Shown in pieces: positions 7,289-15,076 of a DNA stretch of 45,000 bases. The stretch spans positions 1-45,000 of the forward strand of contig JACKFM010000002.1 of the NCBI GenBank assembly GCA_020632475.1, written 5' to 3'. Within the stretch, counting starts at the first letter, position 1. Every line of letters begins with the position of its first letter. A program made the translations under genes and the position numbers. This stretch comes from Candidatus Omnitrophota bacterium. GTDB lineage: Bacteria > Omnitrophota > Omnitrophia > Omnitrophales > Aquincolibacteriaceae. The notes beneath the pieces are model-generated. The model made no database searches. It worked only from the letters and a program-made list of their open reading frames with translations, and was not told the origin of the DNA.

Positions 7289-7371
7289 CACTAGTACCGT
7301 CTGACATTTGATTTTATTGGTAGACGGTACAGTACTGCGAACCCATAAAATTAATTGTCGCGCAGTGCTAG
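7289..7371. repeat. REPIN-like palindromic repeat pair, copy 1
   Basis: Two 40-bp hairpin units lie in inverted orientation and are bounded by CTAG at both ends. The first stem is TACCGTCT/AGACGGTA and the second GTACTGCG/CGCAGTGC. The 83 bases match the reverse complement of 22200-22282 at all but one position. The terminal CTAG supplies the TAG stop codon of the FecR-domain gene. No RAYT transposase is in the window. Confidence 0.85.
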
Positions 7372-8618
7372 CTCTGTTGTTGAGCTGAAGCCGCGGGTTC
7401 TTCTTCGGCTCTCGGGATAAGGCGAATGTCTTGAAACTGCAGGGCTCCGCGGGTGAATTCACCGGCCTGGTCATGTGAAAAAACAAAGGTGATTTCAGTG
7501 ATAAGTGTCGGGTCATTAATGCGGAACGGAAAACGCATGGTCTGCCATTCGGATTTAAACACTTTCGGAGCAAAGGTGCGAATAACACCGCGTTTGGATT
7601 TAATTTCAATGCGGAATCCGTCAGGAAAACCGGTTTCAGGAACACGTGCGACTTGAAATTGAAGCGAATCGAATTTCTGGGCATCCAGATCACGGGCCTT
7701 AATATACATCCCCACAAACGAACCGCGAGGGAAAACGTCATACTCCACTTCAAGAGTCACTTTGCCGGAAGCGGGGTTTTTAACAAATTTACGCCAGGCG
7801 TAACCGACCTTGGGGGTAAAGAAAGTACCGTGATCAATCACATAATCAAAAAGGCCGCCTGCCTCTTTGGCCAAGTCCAGCTGTTCGGCTTCATCGTCCA
7901 TACTTTTTTCAATGAGCTCATAGGCTTCTTTCATGTTATCCCATTCTTCACGCGAAATCCGTTTGGGCTCTTCAAGAACCTTGGCACTTTCTTTATAAGT
8001 CGTGCTCTGCATATCACCGACATTCACGGTCTGGGCACCTTCGGCCTCTGTGGTACTGACCTCGACATGGCCGCGTAAAACACCGACCCAGGACTCTTTG
8101 GTATCAGAATCGGCGCGGACGACAAAAATGGTTCCGCGCACGGCAGCCACAATGGTCGGTGTCGAAATCTCAAGAATTTTATTTTCTTCGGCTTCTTTCT
8201 GCGTGGAACCCAAAACAGTTCCCTGCATCAAGTGCAGCTTATACATAAGCTCTTTCTTAAAAAGGCCCTCTCCCTCACGTTCCATTTCAGATCCGCCTTT
8301 AAGGCGCATACTGATCTGATCCGAAACTTTTAAATCCACTTCGCTATTGGCGTCGGTACGGATCTTGTCACCGATTTCAAACGCGCTGCCGCGCTTAAGC
8401 GGCATCCATTGTTTTTCTTTACGGGAATAAAATTCGGGTTTGCCGATAAAATTGGCCACTTCAAGGGGGGCCAAATCCGAAGCCGGTTTGACGGCCTCGT
8501 CGAGTTTGCCTGAGGAAAACAGGTAGTAGGCGATTCCGGCAATGAGCAGAAGGATCACCCCTGCAACGGCAATGCCTTTCTTTGAACCGGAATTATTCTG
8601 AGGTCCTTGTATCTCCAT
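7368..8618 (-). CDS. Membrane-anchored FecR-domain protein
   Basis: This 416-aa protein has a short cytoplasmic N-terminus, one membrane helix (residues 16-34) and a FecR domain at about 50-205. The domain contains GDKIRTDANSEVDL, LMQGTVLG and the diagnostic ISTPTIVAAVRGTIF. The remaining C-terminal region (about 270-400) is beta-rich and resembles a jelly-roll carbohydrate-binding-type domain. Stand-alone FecR-domain proteins of this type are common in the PVC group and are not necessarily iron regulators. The C-terminus ends in SAQQQS and its TAG stop is contributed by the REPIN-like repeat, so the native end may have been altered by the insertion. A TATCAT hexamer 9 bases before the ATG could be a -10 box. 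Confidence 0.75.
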   Translation of the reverse strand: MEIQGPQNNSGSKKGIAVAGVILLLIAGIAYYLFSSGKLDEAVKPASDLAPLEVANFIGKPEFYSRKEKQWMPLKRGSAFEIGDKIRTDANSEVDLKVSDQISMRLKGGSEMEREGEGLFKKELMYKLHLMQGTVLGSTQKEAEENKILEISTPTIVAAVRGTIFVVRADSDTKESWVGVLRGHVEVSTTEAEGAQTVNVGDMQSTTYKESAKVLEEPKRISREEWDNMKEAYELIEKSMDDEAEQLDLAKEAGGLFDYVIDHGTFFTPKVGYAWRKFVKNPASGKVTLEVEYDVFPRGSFVGMYIKARDLDAQKFDSLQFQVARVPETGFPDGFRIEIKSKRGVIRTFAPKVFKSEWQTMRFPFRINDPTLITEITFVFSHDQAGEFTRGALQFQDIRLIPRAEEEPAASAQQQS

Positions 8619-8678
8619 AACGGGGTGTATGATAGCCCAAAGCGTCTTGCAAATCTAGTCTCTCATCGATTTTAAACA

Positions 8679-8720
8679 AATGATACCAAAGGCCTCTAGC
8701 TGATTGTACCCGGTATCATT
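8679..8720. other. Intergenic inverted repeat
   Basis: AATGATACC (8679-8687) pairs perfectly with GGTATCATT (8712-8720) across 24 bases. It lies between the MFS/spermidine-synthase fusion and the FecR gene. No T-run follows on either strand, so it is not an obvious terminator. Confidence 0.45.
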
Positions 8721-8761
8721 ATTCACAAGTCTTTATCTTGAAAACACTTATGTAAATATAT

Positions 8762-11700
8762 TTATTCGGATTTTAAAATTGCGGACAGGACAGGATTGGA
8801 AGCAAGCGTTTTATCGATTTTGATTGCTTTTTGAACGGCCGTACGGGCATCATCCATACGCCCAAGCATCTGATACAGATGCGCCAGACGCAAATAGCCG
8901 TCCGGTTCATTGGGAAGTTCTGTAACCATTTGCTGGTAAAGGGCCATCGCCTGGGGATAAAGTTGGTGCGCTTCGAGAATTTTACCAAATTGGTTATAAG
9001 CCGGGCCGAATTTGGGGTAGTTTTCAAGAATATCTTTAGTCGCCTGCAGCTGCCCCTGAAAATTGCCGCTCATATATTGAACCGATGCAACTTTGCTGAC
9101 GGTTTCAAACGTAACGCCCTCAATATCACGGATATGTTTCAAAATACCAAGGGCCTCGGAATACTTTTTTTGTTTGATTAAAAAATCACCGTAGGCCTTA
9201 AGATAAGTCAATTCATCGGGTTTTTGTTCAACCGCACGCCGAAAGGCCTCATTGGCCTTACCAAAAGCTTTTCGACTTTGATAAACAAGGGCAAGATAAT
9301 AAGACGCTTCGGCATGGTCAGGCTGAATTTGAAGAGCTTTAAGCAAAAAAGGTTCGGCAAGCTGCGGTTTCTGATTCTGAATATTTAGCATGGCCGTGGC
9401 TGTCAACACTTCGGGATCTTCGGCATTCATCTGCTGCGCCTTTTGAACGGCGGTTTGGGCTTCGCGCATAAAACGTTTACTCATATACACCTTTGCAAGT
9501 TCGGCGTATAGACGCGCATTGTTTTCTAAAGCATAGGGTGCGTTTTTTATCTCGGGAAGCTGATTGTCGCGAAAAGCGTTCAGAAGAGCAAAGTTTTCTC
9601 TGAGGGTATTTTCATATAAATGTTTCGGGGCGGAATACTCAAGATAAGGCGTATTATCCCGGTTGATCTTTCCGCCCTGCGCAAGCAGCCGCAGGGCTCC
9701 GTCGCCGAGCCAAAAACTTCCAAGCAGAGCTTCGGGCGAAGTGACACCGTAGGGAGCGAGGTCTTCGCTGACCTGCGGCTGGTTAAGAATTTTTTGAACA
9801 CGCTCATAGTCCATGACAACCGGCTCATTTGAACCGATCAGCATTAGATCCGGAAAATAAGGAGTCCAAAGACTGACGTGTTTAAATACACCTGTAAAGG
9901 TGTTGATGATCATTTTCAAATCTTCGGTCGACATGCTATAGGCATGCAGCCATTGGCATACGATGCCTCCCGGATTCAAATGCTCCGACATCGTCCGGTA
10001 GTGTTCGAGCGAAAAAAGATTGGCCACACCCGCCATCCAGGGATTGGAGGGCTCTGAAATAATCACATCGTAGGTGTCTGGATTAACCAATAAAAAATTG
10101 CGGCCGTCATTAATAAAAAGTTGAGTGCGCGGATCTTTTAAAATATTACGATTAAGGTCGGTGAAAAATTCAGAGCCTTTGATGACGGCCTTTTCAAGCT
10201 CGACGCCATGGATCGCTTCGACCGGATATTCCCCGACCGCGGCCAAAGTCGATCCGCTGCCCAAACCGATCACCAAAACTTTTTTAGGATTGGAATGCAG
10301 CATCATCGGCAGATGCCCTAAAAGAAACTGGGTAAAGGCATCCTGATTAGAGGCATCCACCTTGCCGTTGACGGCCAAGGAGATATTATCGCGCAGACGC
10401 ACCACCGTGACCGTGGCGCTTGAACCTTCTTGATAGAACAGAATTTCCCTTTCTTTCATGGACCTGACAAAATCATTCTGACTCAACCCTTTGGCACGTG
10501 TGGGGGTCACCGCAACGTCACTGGCAATCACGGTTTTATTCCAGGGATGCACAAAGACATAACTCAACAGGGCAAGGCCGAAAATCGCAACCACCCAAAG
10601 CAGCCGCTTTAAACTCCACTGCGCCGGCTTGGCCCCGTAAGCTGCCAGCCCAATCAACGCACTCAGGCAAGCCGCATAAATCAACGTGTTTTGAATGCCT
10701 AGTACGGGAATAATTACAAACCCGGTCAGGGCTGAGCCCAGAATGGTTCCGATCGTATTCGCAAAATAGGCTTCTCCGATTTCATGCCCCAGAGAGGCCG
10801 AGCGTCTGTAAACATGGATAAAACAGGCAAACATGGCTCCGATACATAAAGTCGGCGGGAGCATCACAAAAGCACAAAGTAAGAACTTGCCGAACTCTAT
10901 CGCCGGCAGCGAACCCTTCGAAAGCTCATAAACCCGGACAAAGTAATACGGCATATGATCAAACTGATTCAAACCCAGCAAGACAAATACGGCCGTCAGC
11001 ATCTGCAATAAAGCAAAGGTATGCAGATCGACACGTATTTTTCTGGAGATCCAGCTGAAAAGATAACTGCCCCAGGCAATGCCCAAAAGAAACGTGGCCA
11101 ACATCACTGAAAAGGCATAGACCGAACTACCCAGAGGAATGGCCAGGATCCGGGTCCAAGCCACTTCATACACCATTGAAAGCGCACCCGAAACCGCAAA
11201 GAGAAAAAGCATCAGGATCGAAAGCATCCGGCCCTGCGACGGCGCTTCGGAGGCAGGGTGCGCTTCGTCCTGATGCGGGACGGCCGGTTCGTTTAAAGAC
11301 GCACCTTCGGCTGTAATTTTCTGATCCGATGCAAAAGAATAGCAGGCATAAAAAATCAATACGTTAAAACATCCGGTCAGAATCACGGTCTGCCAAACAC
11401 CTGCCGCATACAATAAATAAAATCCGCATAACAGTACGCCTAAAACCGCACCGAGTGTATTAACTGCATAAAGAATACCGACATAACGGGCCGTATCCTT
11501 TTTTTGACGCACAAAAAATTTAGCGATGACCGGAAGTGTGCCGCCCATTAAAAAGGTGGGGAAAATTAAAACCAGAAACGCGATGGCAAAACGAAAAAGG
11601 CTGAACGCCATGAAGCCCGGTTCCACTGTGCGGTAGAATCCGACATAAACCATTTGCATCAGTTTCCAAATCAGCGGGGTCAAAAACGCGTAACCGGCAA

Positions 11701-11986
11701 CGCCTAATTCCAATAAGGCATAGGCCTTCACAGGATGTTCTGAGGTGCGGTCGATCCAGCGCCCGAAAAAATAAGCCCCTAACCCCAAACCGGCCATATA
11801 ACTGGCTAAAACCGTACTAGTCGCAAAGGTCGTGTTGCCAAAGACAAGCCCCATGACACGCAGCCAGGCTACCTCATAAACGAGCCCGCAGGCCCCTGAA
11901 AGAAAAAAACAAATTAAGATCGCCGGACGGAAAAAACGGCTGGTCAGCTTTAAGGGCGGAATTTTTGTAAGTAGCTTAGAGAGCAT
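8762..11986 (-). CDS. MFS-like membrane domain / spermidine synthase-like / TPR fusion
   Basis: This 1074-aa protein has three parts. Residues 1 to about 475 hold some twelve membrane helices in two halves, each beginning with a similar motif (SGACGLVYEVAWLR and SGALSMVYEVAWTR). Residues about 490-770 are a spermidine-synthase-like methyltransferase fold: the SAM-site motif VIGLGSGSTLAAV near 570, then EPSNPWMAGVANLF near 645 and GGIVCQWLHAY near 675. Residues about 815-1060 are TPR repeats. Fused MFS/spermidine synthases are widespread in environmental bacteria, but their substrates are generally unknown. Gene-level polyamine synthesis is not proven by this architecture. The gene stands between FecR and an SGNH protein on the same strand. 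Confidence 0.85.
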   Translation of the reverse strand: MLSKLLTKIPPLKLTSRFFRPAILICFFLSGACGLVYEVAWLRVMGLVFGNTTFATSTVLASYMAGLGLGAYFFGRWIDRTSEHPVKAYALLELGVAGYAFLTPLIWKLMQMVYVGFYRTVEPGFMAFSLFRFAIAFLVLIFPTFLMGGTLPVIAKFFVRQKKDTARYVGILYAVNTLGAVLGVLLCGFYLLYAAGVWQTVILTGCFNVLIFYACYSFASDQKITAEGASLNEPAVPHQDEAHPASEAPSQGRMLSILMLFLFAVSGALSMVYEVAWTRILAIPLGSSVYAFSVMLATFLLGIAWGSYLFSWISRKIRVDLHTFALLQMLTAVFVLLGLNQFDHMPYYFVRVYELSKGSLPAIEFGKFLLCAFVMLPPTLCIGAMFACFIHVYRRSASLGHEIGEAYFANTIGTILGSALTGFVIIPVLGIQNTLIYAACLSALIGLAAYGAKPAQWSLKRLLWVVAIFGLALLSYVFVHPWNKTVIASDVAVTPTRAKGLSQNDFVRSMKEREILFYQEGSSATVTVVRLRDNISLAVNGKVDASNQDAFTQFLLGHLPMMLHSNPKKVLVIGLGSGSTLAAVGEYPVEAIHGVELEKAVIKGSEFFTDLNRNILKDPRTQLFINDGRNFLLVNPDTYDVIISEPSNPWMAGVANLFSLEHYRTMSEHLNPGGIVCQWLHAYSMSTEDLKMIINTFTGVFKHVSLWTPYFPDLMLIGSNEPVVMDYERVQKILNQPQVSEDLAPYGVTSPEALLGSFWLGDGALRLLAQGGKINRDNTPYLEYSAPKHLYENTLRENFALLNAFRDNQLPEIKNAPYALENNARLYAELAKVYMSKRFMREAQTAVQKAQQMNAEDPEVLTATAMLNIQNQKPQLAEPFLLKALQIQPDHAEASYYLALVYQSRKAFGKANEAFRRAVEQKPDELTYLKAYGDFLIKQKKYSEALGILKHIRDIEGVTFETVSKVASVQYMSGNFQGQLQATKDILENYPKFGPAYNQFGKILEAHQLYPQAMALYQQMVTELPNEPDGYLRLAHLYQMLGRMDDARTAVQKAIKIDKTLASNPVLSAILKSE

Positions 11987-12062
11987 AAGATAGGTTACGG
12001 CTTTTTTAGTCTGCCGCTTGAGCTGATCTGAAAACAGTCAAAAGGTCTTCACTCTGGGCAGC

Positions 12063-12104
12063 GGAGGACTTTCAACTTTAAAACTTTCCGGCCGCTCTCA
12101 CGCT
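12063..12104. repeat. Degenerate 7-bp tandem repeat array
   Basis: Directly after the TAA stop of the SGNH gene (minus strand) six heptamers follow: AAGCGTG, AGAGCGG, CCGGAAA, GTTTTAA, AGTTGAA, AGTCCTC. The array is only 42 bp but begins at the first base after the stop. Confidence 0.45.
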
Positions 12105-13364
12105 TTATAACCATCCCCTGTTTTGCAGCTCTTCGTAAAGGCTCTCGGCCGCCAAGCGGTGTCCTTGTTCGTTCCAGTGGTAATCGTTTCTGAAGTGAAA
12201 CCGCGGCTGTCCGCGAGAGAGCTTATAAAATTTTTCCAGGGAATTAAAATAAGGAATACGCAGTTCCTGACAAATGGATTTCATCCGCGTATCAGCAATG
12301 CGAAATCCCGTGGAGGTGACTTCATAGACTAAAAATTTTGCGCCGATCGATTCGGCATATCTCGACATTTCAAGCAAAAGGGCTTTGGTCACCAGCCATT
12401 CATCATTCAAAACAAAATCAGGTTTGCTTTGCGAACGGTATCCGACAGGCATGTCCATGAACCATTGAACAAGCGAAAGGTTATGATTGATCCAGGATTG
12501 AATCCATTGATAGATCAAAAGCCTCTGAATCATCAACCCCTGCACTTCACGTTGACGGCCCTCCTGATCTTCAGGAGGATTGGTATATAAAAAAACCCTC
12601 TCGGTCGGAAACATCGTATCCATGGCCGCCACCTGCCGGTTATAAAAATCCTGCACCTCGGGATCAGACATCAGCCAGATATCGGGTGGATTAAACTGAT
12701 CCGGCACAGGTACACCCTTCAAAACAAGACGGCCGTCCTGAATCACAAAATACGATTTGCCGAATTTACGGTTTGGGTTATGCAGGGTGATATTATTCCG
12801 GGGATCATTTTTATAAAAATTATAGACAATCATGTCGGGATGATAAAGGTAACCTTCCGACTTGAGGTATAAGTAGGATTGATCGGTGCCGTATCCCCTG
12901 ACACCGGCATTAATGGCTTCCATTTTATCTTCGGCAAGAATTTCGAGTTGAGAATCAATCGTATAGGGCTTTTCGACTTCAAAACCTGCCGTGAGCGAAT
13001 CCCCTAAAAGAAGAAGTCGTTTTTTTCCGGTTGTGTTTTCAAGAGCATATTCCTCGTCGCGCAATCCCTGTGAATTGGTTTTGATTTCGGTCAGATTGCC
13101 GGAAGGCATGCGGATGAACTCAGCGCGGGCATTGGGTTTCATCTTCCAGCCGCGTTCGGCATCATAAATCCACAAAAGGTTTTCAGGCGCTTCCTGGCCG
13201 GCCATCTTTTGTGCAAGATGCCGTTCATAAACGCGTAAAACACCTTCACCGCCGGCTAAGAGCAAAAGAATGATCCCCAAAAAGAGGCGCCAGCCTTTAG
13301 GAAGACAGAAAAAAAGAACGCTCAGAACAAGATAACAGGAAACTTCAATAATCAGAGGATCCAC
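12105..13364 (-). CDS. Membrane-anchored SGNH/GDSL hydrolase-like protein
   Basis: With the GTG start at 13364 this is a 419-aa protein. It has N-terminal membrane helices (LIIEVSCYLVLSVLFFC and LFLGIILLLLAGGEGVL). A periplasmic SGNH-type domain follows: block I LLLGDSLTAGFEV, then GVRGYGTDQS, NFYKND, and the C-terminal block with DYHWNEQGH that provides the Asp and His. SGNH enzymes hydrolyse or transfer ester groups such as O-acetyl on polysaccharides. The GTG is preferred because AGAGA precedes it and the longer ATG reading (13418) begins inside a 7-bp tandem repeat. Substrate is not known; a role in cell-surface polysaccharide modification is inference. Confidence 0.75.
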   Translation of the reverse strand: MDPLIIEVSCYLVLSVLFFCLPKGWRLFLGIILLLLAGGEGVLRVYERHLAQKMAGQEAPENLLWIYDAERGWKMKPNARAEFIRMPSGNLTEIKTNSQGLRDEEYALENTTGKKRLLLLGDSLTAGFEVEKPYTIDSQLEILAEDKMEAINAGVRGYGTDQSYLYLKSEGYLYHPDMIVYNFYKNDPRNNITLHNPNRKFGKSYFVIQDGRLVLKGVPVPDQFNPPDIWLMSDPEVQDFYNRQVAAMDTMFPTERVFLYTNPPEDQEGRQREVQGLMIQRLLIYQWIQSWINHNLSLVQWFMDMPVGYRSQSKPDFVLNDEWLVTKALLLEMSRYAESIGAKFLVYEVTSTGFRIADTRMKSICQELRIPYFNSLEKFYKLSRGQPRFHFRNDYHWNEQGHRLAAESLYEELQNRGWL

Positions 13365-13378
13365 TTTTATTCTCTGTG

Positions 13379-13484
13379 AGAGTTTTAAGTTATAAGTTTT
13401 AAGACACATCTGGGTCAAAAGCGTCCAGTCATTGAGACACCGAGTACTTATAACTTATTACTTACAACTTATCACTGTTTTTAA
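13379..13484. repeat. Two inverted 7-bp tandem repeat arrays
   Basis: 13446-13475 reads ACTTATA, ACTTATT, ACTTACA, ACTTATC on the plus strand, directly after the yjbQ stop. 13380-13403 reads AGTTTTA, AGTTATA, AGTTTTA, which is the same motif on the other strand. The two flank about 40 bp and could pair as a hairpin (AAGTTATAAG with CTTATAACTT). Confidence 0.7.
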
Positions 13485-13901
13485 CTATTCGCCAATAACT
13501 TTGACCAAGACACGTTTTTTACGGCTGCCGTCAAACTCGGCATAAAAAATTTGTTCCCACGGACCGAAATCAAGCCGGCCCTTGGTAATCGCGACCGTAA
13601 CCTCGCGGCCAAACAACTGACGTTTAAGATGCGCATCGCCGTTGTCCTCACCTGTGCGGTGATGGCGGTATTTGTCAACATCATAGGGAGCGATGCCTTC
13701 CAGGAATTCATCAAAGTCGGCAATCAATCCGCGTTCATCATCATTAATGTAAACGCTTGCGGTAATGTGCATGGCATTGACCAGCACAAGCCCTTCCTGA
13801 ATGCCCGACTTGCGCACAGCCTCTGCAACCTGCGGAGTAATATTAATGTACTCACGCCGTTTTTTTGTATTAAACCAAAGTTCTTCGCGATATGACTTCA
13901 T
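13485..13901 (-). CDS. yjbQ: YjbQ / UPF0047 family protein
   Basis: This 138-aa protein matches the UPF0047/YjbQ family over its full length: MHITASVYINDDE near residues 44-57, YRHHRTGEDNGDAHLK near 77-93, GREVTVAITKGRLDFGPWEQI near 97, and AEFDGSRKKRVLVKVIGE at the end. Members have a compact beta-rich fold, and a weak thiamine-phosphate-synthase activity has been described for YjbQ; the physiological role is uncertain. It lies with an SGNH gene downstream and a Bcp gene upstream on the same strand, but it is separated from both by repeat-containing gaps. Confidence 0.92.
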   Translation of the reverse strand: MKSYREELWFNTKKRREYINITPQVAEAVRKSGIQEGLVLVNAMHITASVYINDDERGLIADFDEFLEGIAPYDVDKYRHHRTGEDNGDAHLKRQLFGREVTVAITKGRLDFGPWEQIFYAEFDGSRKKRVLVKVIGE

Positions 13902-13984
13902 CTTGCTTCCATAACCTGTAAAACGGTTTTATTTAAATCCTTGGGTTTCTTTTATTCATTTTTCCAATTAATTTGCGCAGCTGA

Positions 13985-14018
13985 GAAGTCAGTCCTCAGC
14001 CCTCATCGCTCAGTCCTA
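13985..14018. repeat. Degenerate 7-bp tandem repeat array
   Basis: After the bcp stop the minus strand reads TAGGACT, GAGCGAT, GAGGGCT, GAGGACT, GACTTCT. The words GAGCGATGAGG and CTGAGGACT also occur, in slightly different form, after the ClpX-like stop codon at 36.1 kb. Confidence 0.6.
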
Positions 14019-14492
14019 TCATCCAAGTGTCTTGATAAACTCAAGCACTTCCTCAGCATGACCGTCGGGCTTGACGGTCTCATATATTTTTTCGATATTC
14101 CCTTTTTTACCGATAACAAACGTCTGACGCAGCACGCCCATATATTCACGGCCGTATAATTTTTTCTTCGCCCAGACGCCATAGGCCTTACAAACCGCCT
14201 TATCTTCATCGCTGATCAAAATAAAAGGCAGTTTGAACTTGTCGATGAATTTATTATGCGACGCGGTTGAGTCAGGGCTGACACCGATCACCACCGTATC
14301 CTGGTTCTCAATTTTTTTATTTGCCTTGGCAAATCCACAGGCTTCAACCGTACAACCGGGCGTGTTGTCTTTGGGATAAAAATAAAGCACGACATTTTTC
14401 TTGCCCAAAAAACTTTTAAGTGAAATTTTCTCACCACAATGAGCAGTCGCCGAAAAAGCCGGCGCCTTGATACCTTCTTTTAACTTCGCCAT
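14019..14492 (-). CDS. bcp: Thioredoxin-dependent peroxiredoxin, Bcp/PrxQ type
   Basis: This 157-aa protein is a Bcp/PrxQ peroxiredoxin that reduces hydroperoxides in the cytosol using thioredoxin-type donors. The catalytic segment YFYPKDNTPGCTVEACGF places the peroxidatic cysteine at C47 and a resolving cysteine at C52, the C-X4-C arrangement of atypical two-Cys Bcp proteins. The thioredoxin fold is complete, with ISDEDKAVCKAYGVW and a C-terminal EKIYETVKPDGHAEEVL. A strong AGGAGG Shine-Dalgarno precedes the ATG. It is probably a single-gene unit; a 135-bp gap with two hairpins separates it from cbiX. Confidence 0.95.
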   Translation of the reverse strand: MAKLKEGIKAPAFSATAHCGEKISLKSFLGKKNVVLYFYPKDNTPGCTVEACGFAKANKKIENQDTVVIGVSPDSTASHNKFIDKFKLPFILISDEDKAVCKAYGVWAKKKLYGREYMGVLRQTFVIGKKGNIEKIYETVKPDGHAEEVLEFIKTLG

Positions 14493-14508
14493 CTCTTCCT
14501 CCTAAATG

Positions 14509-14599
14509 AGCACAAGACTTATGGAGCCCAGAGGGCGACATCAAGTCTACCGTGCGAATTTATCCCAGTAGGGCTGCGGCCTAGCAGCCCGGATGGGAT
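14509..14599. other. Two adjacent hairpins
   Basis: GCACAAGACTT (14510-14520) pairs with AAGTCTACCGTGC (about 14542-14554). Immediately after, ATCCCA-GTA-GGGCTGC pairs with GCAGCCC-GGA-TGGGAT (14562-14599) with symmetric internal loops. They sit between bcp and cbiX in a 135-bp gap. Neither has a typical T-run. Confidence 0.55.
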
Positions 14600-14627
14600 T
14601 CTTTAAGCAATGTGTTTTCTTATCGCT

Positions 14628-14996
14628 TTACGTTATATTTAACATATCCAAAAACAAATCTGCCATTTTTTCATGCAGTCCGACCGGCGGGGTCATTTTA
14701 AAAATAACGTCCGGATAAAGGCGTTTGGACTGTTCGATGATCTTCGGAATATCTTTTAAAACATGATTTCCCGAATTTAGAAAATGCAAAAGAACAATGA
14801 CTTCATCCGCACCTGCCTGAACGCAATCGGCCACGGCCGAAGAGATATCCGGCGGACACACATCCAGAAACGCATGGCTCACCAACGCAATGCCTTGGGC
14901 CTGTGATTTCTGCTCAAGACATTCGGCCAAAGCGCGGACTTCACGGGCAGTTTGATCCGAACGGCTTCCGTGACTGATCAACAATGCAGCTTTCAT
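14628..14996 (-). CDS. cbiX: CbiX/SirB-type sirohydrochlorin chelatase
   Basis: This 122-aa protein is a short single-domain CbiX. CbiX/SirB proteins insert cobalt or iron into sirohydrochlorin for cobalamin or siroheme. It has the N-terminal LLISHGSRSD motif, the CPPDISSAVADCVQAGADEVIVLLHFLNSG block (read as separate CPPDIS and VLLHFLNSGNH motifs) and a C-terminal helix. The histidines in SHGS and in LLHFLNSGNH are the expected metal-handling residues. No other cobalamin or siroheme gene is nearby, so the metal cannot be assigned. The ORF is divergent from the metallopeptidase gene, which starts 80 bp away. Confidence 0.88.
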   Translation of the reverse strand: MKAALLISHGSRSDQTAREVRALAECLEQKSQAQGIALVSHAFLDVCPPDISSAVADCVQAGADEVIVLLHFLNSGNHVLKDIPKIIEQSKRLYPDVIFKMTPPVGLHEKMADLFLDMLNIT

Positions 14997-15062
14997 TAAT
15001 GCCTACTCTATCGAAGCACACTCCAAAAAGCAAGCCGCGTATGAGGCGCTTTTTACATATGC

Positions 15063-15068
15063 TATAAT
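15063..15068 (+). promoter_or_regulatory. Perfect -10 box, probably leaderless
   Basis: A consensus TATAAT ends 8 bases before the ATG at 15077. No good -35 box is visible and there is no Shine-Dalgarno between the box and the ATG. This would give a leaderless or nearly leaderless transcript for the metallopeptidase gene. Confidence 0.45.
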
Positions 15069-15076
15069 TGCCTCCT

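Noticed and set aside
7264..11578. 16-bp match GTGGGGAAAATTAAAA at about 7.26 kb and 11.56 kb
   Set aside because: A single 16-bp match is expected by chance in a window of this size, and the second occurrence is inside coding sequence.
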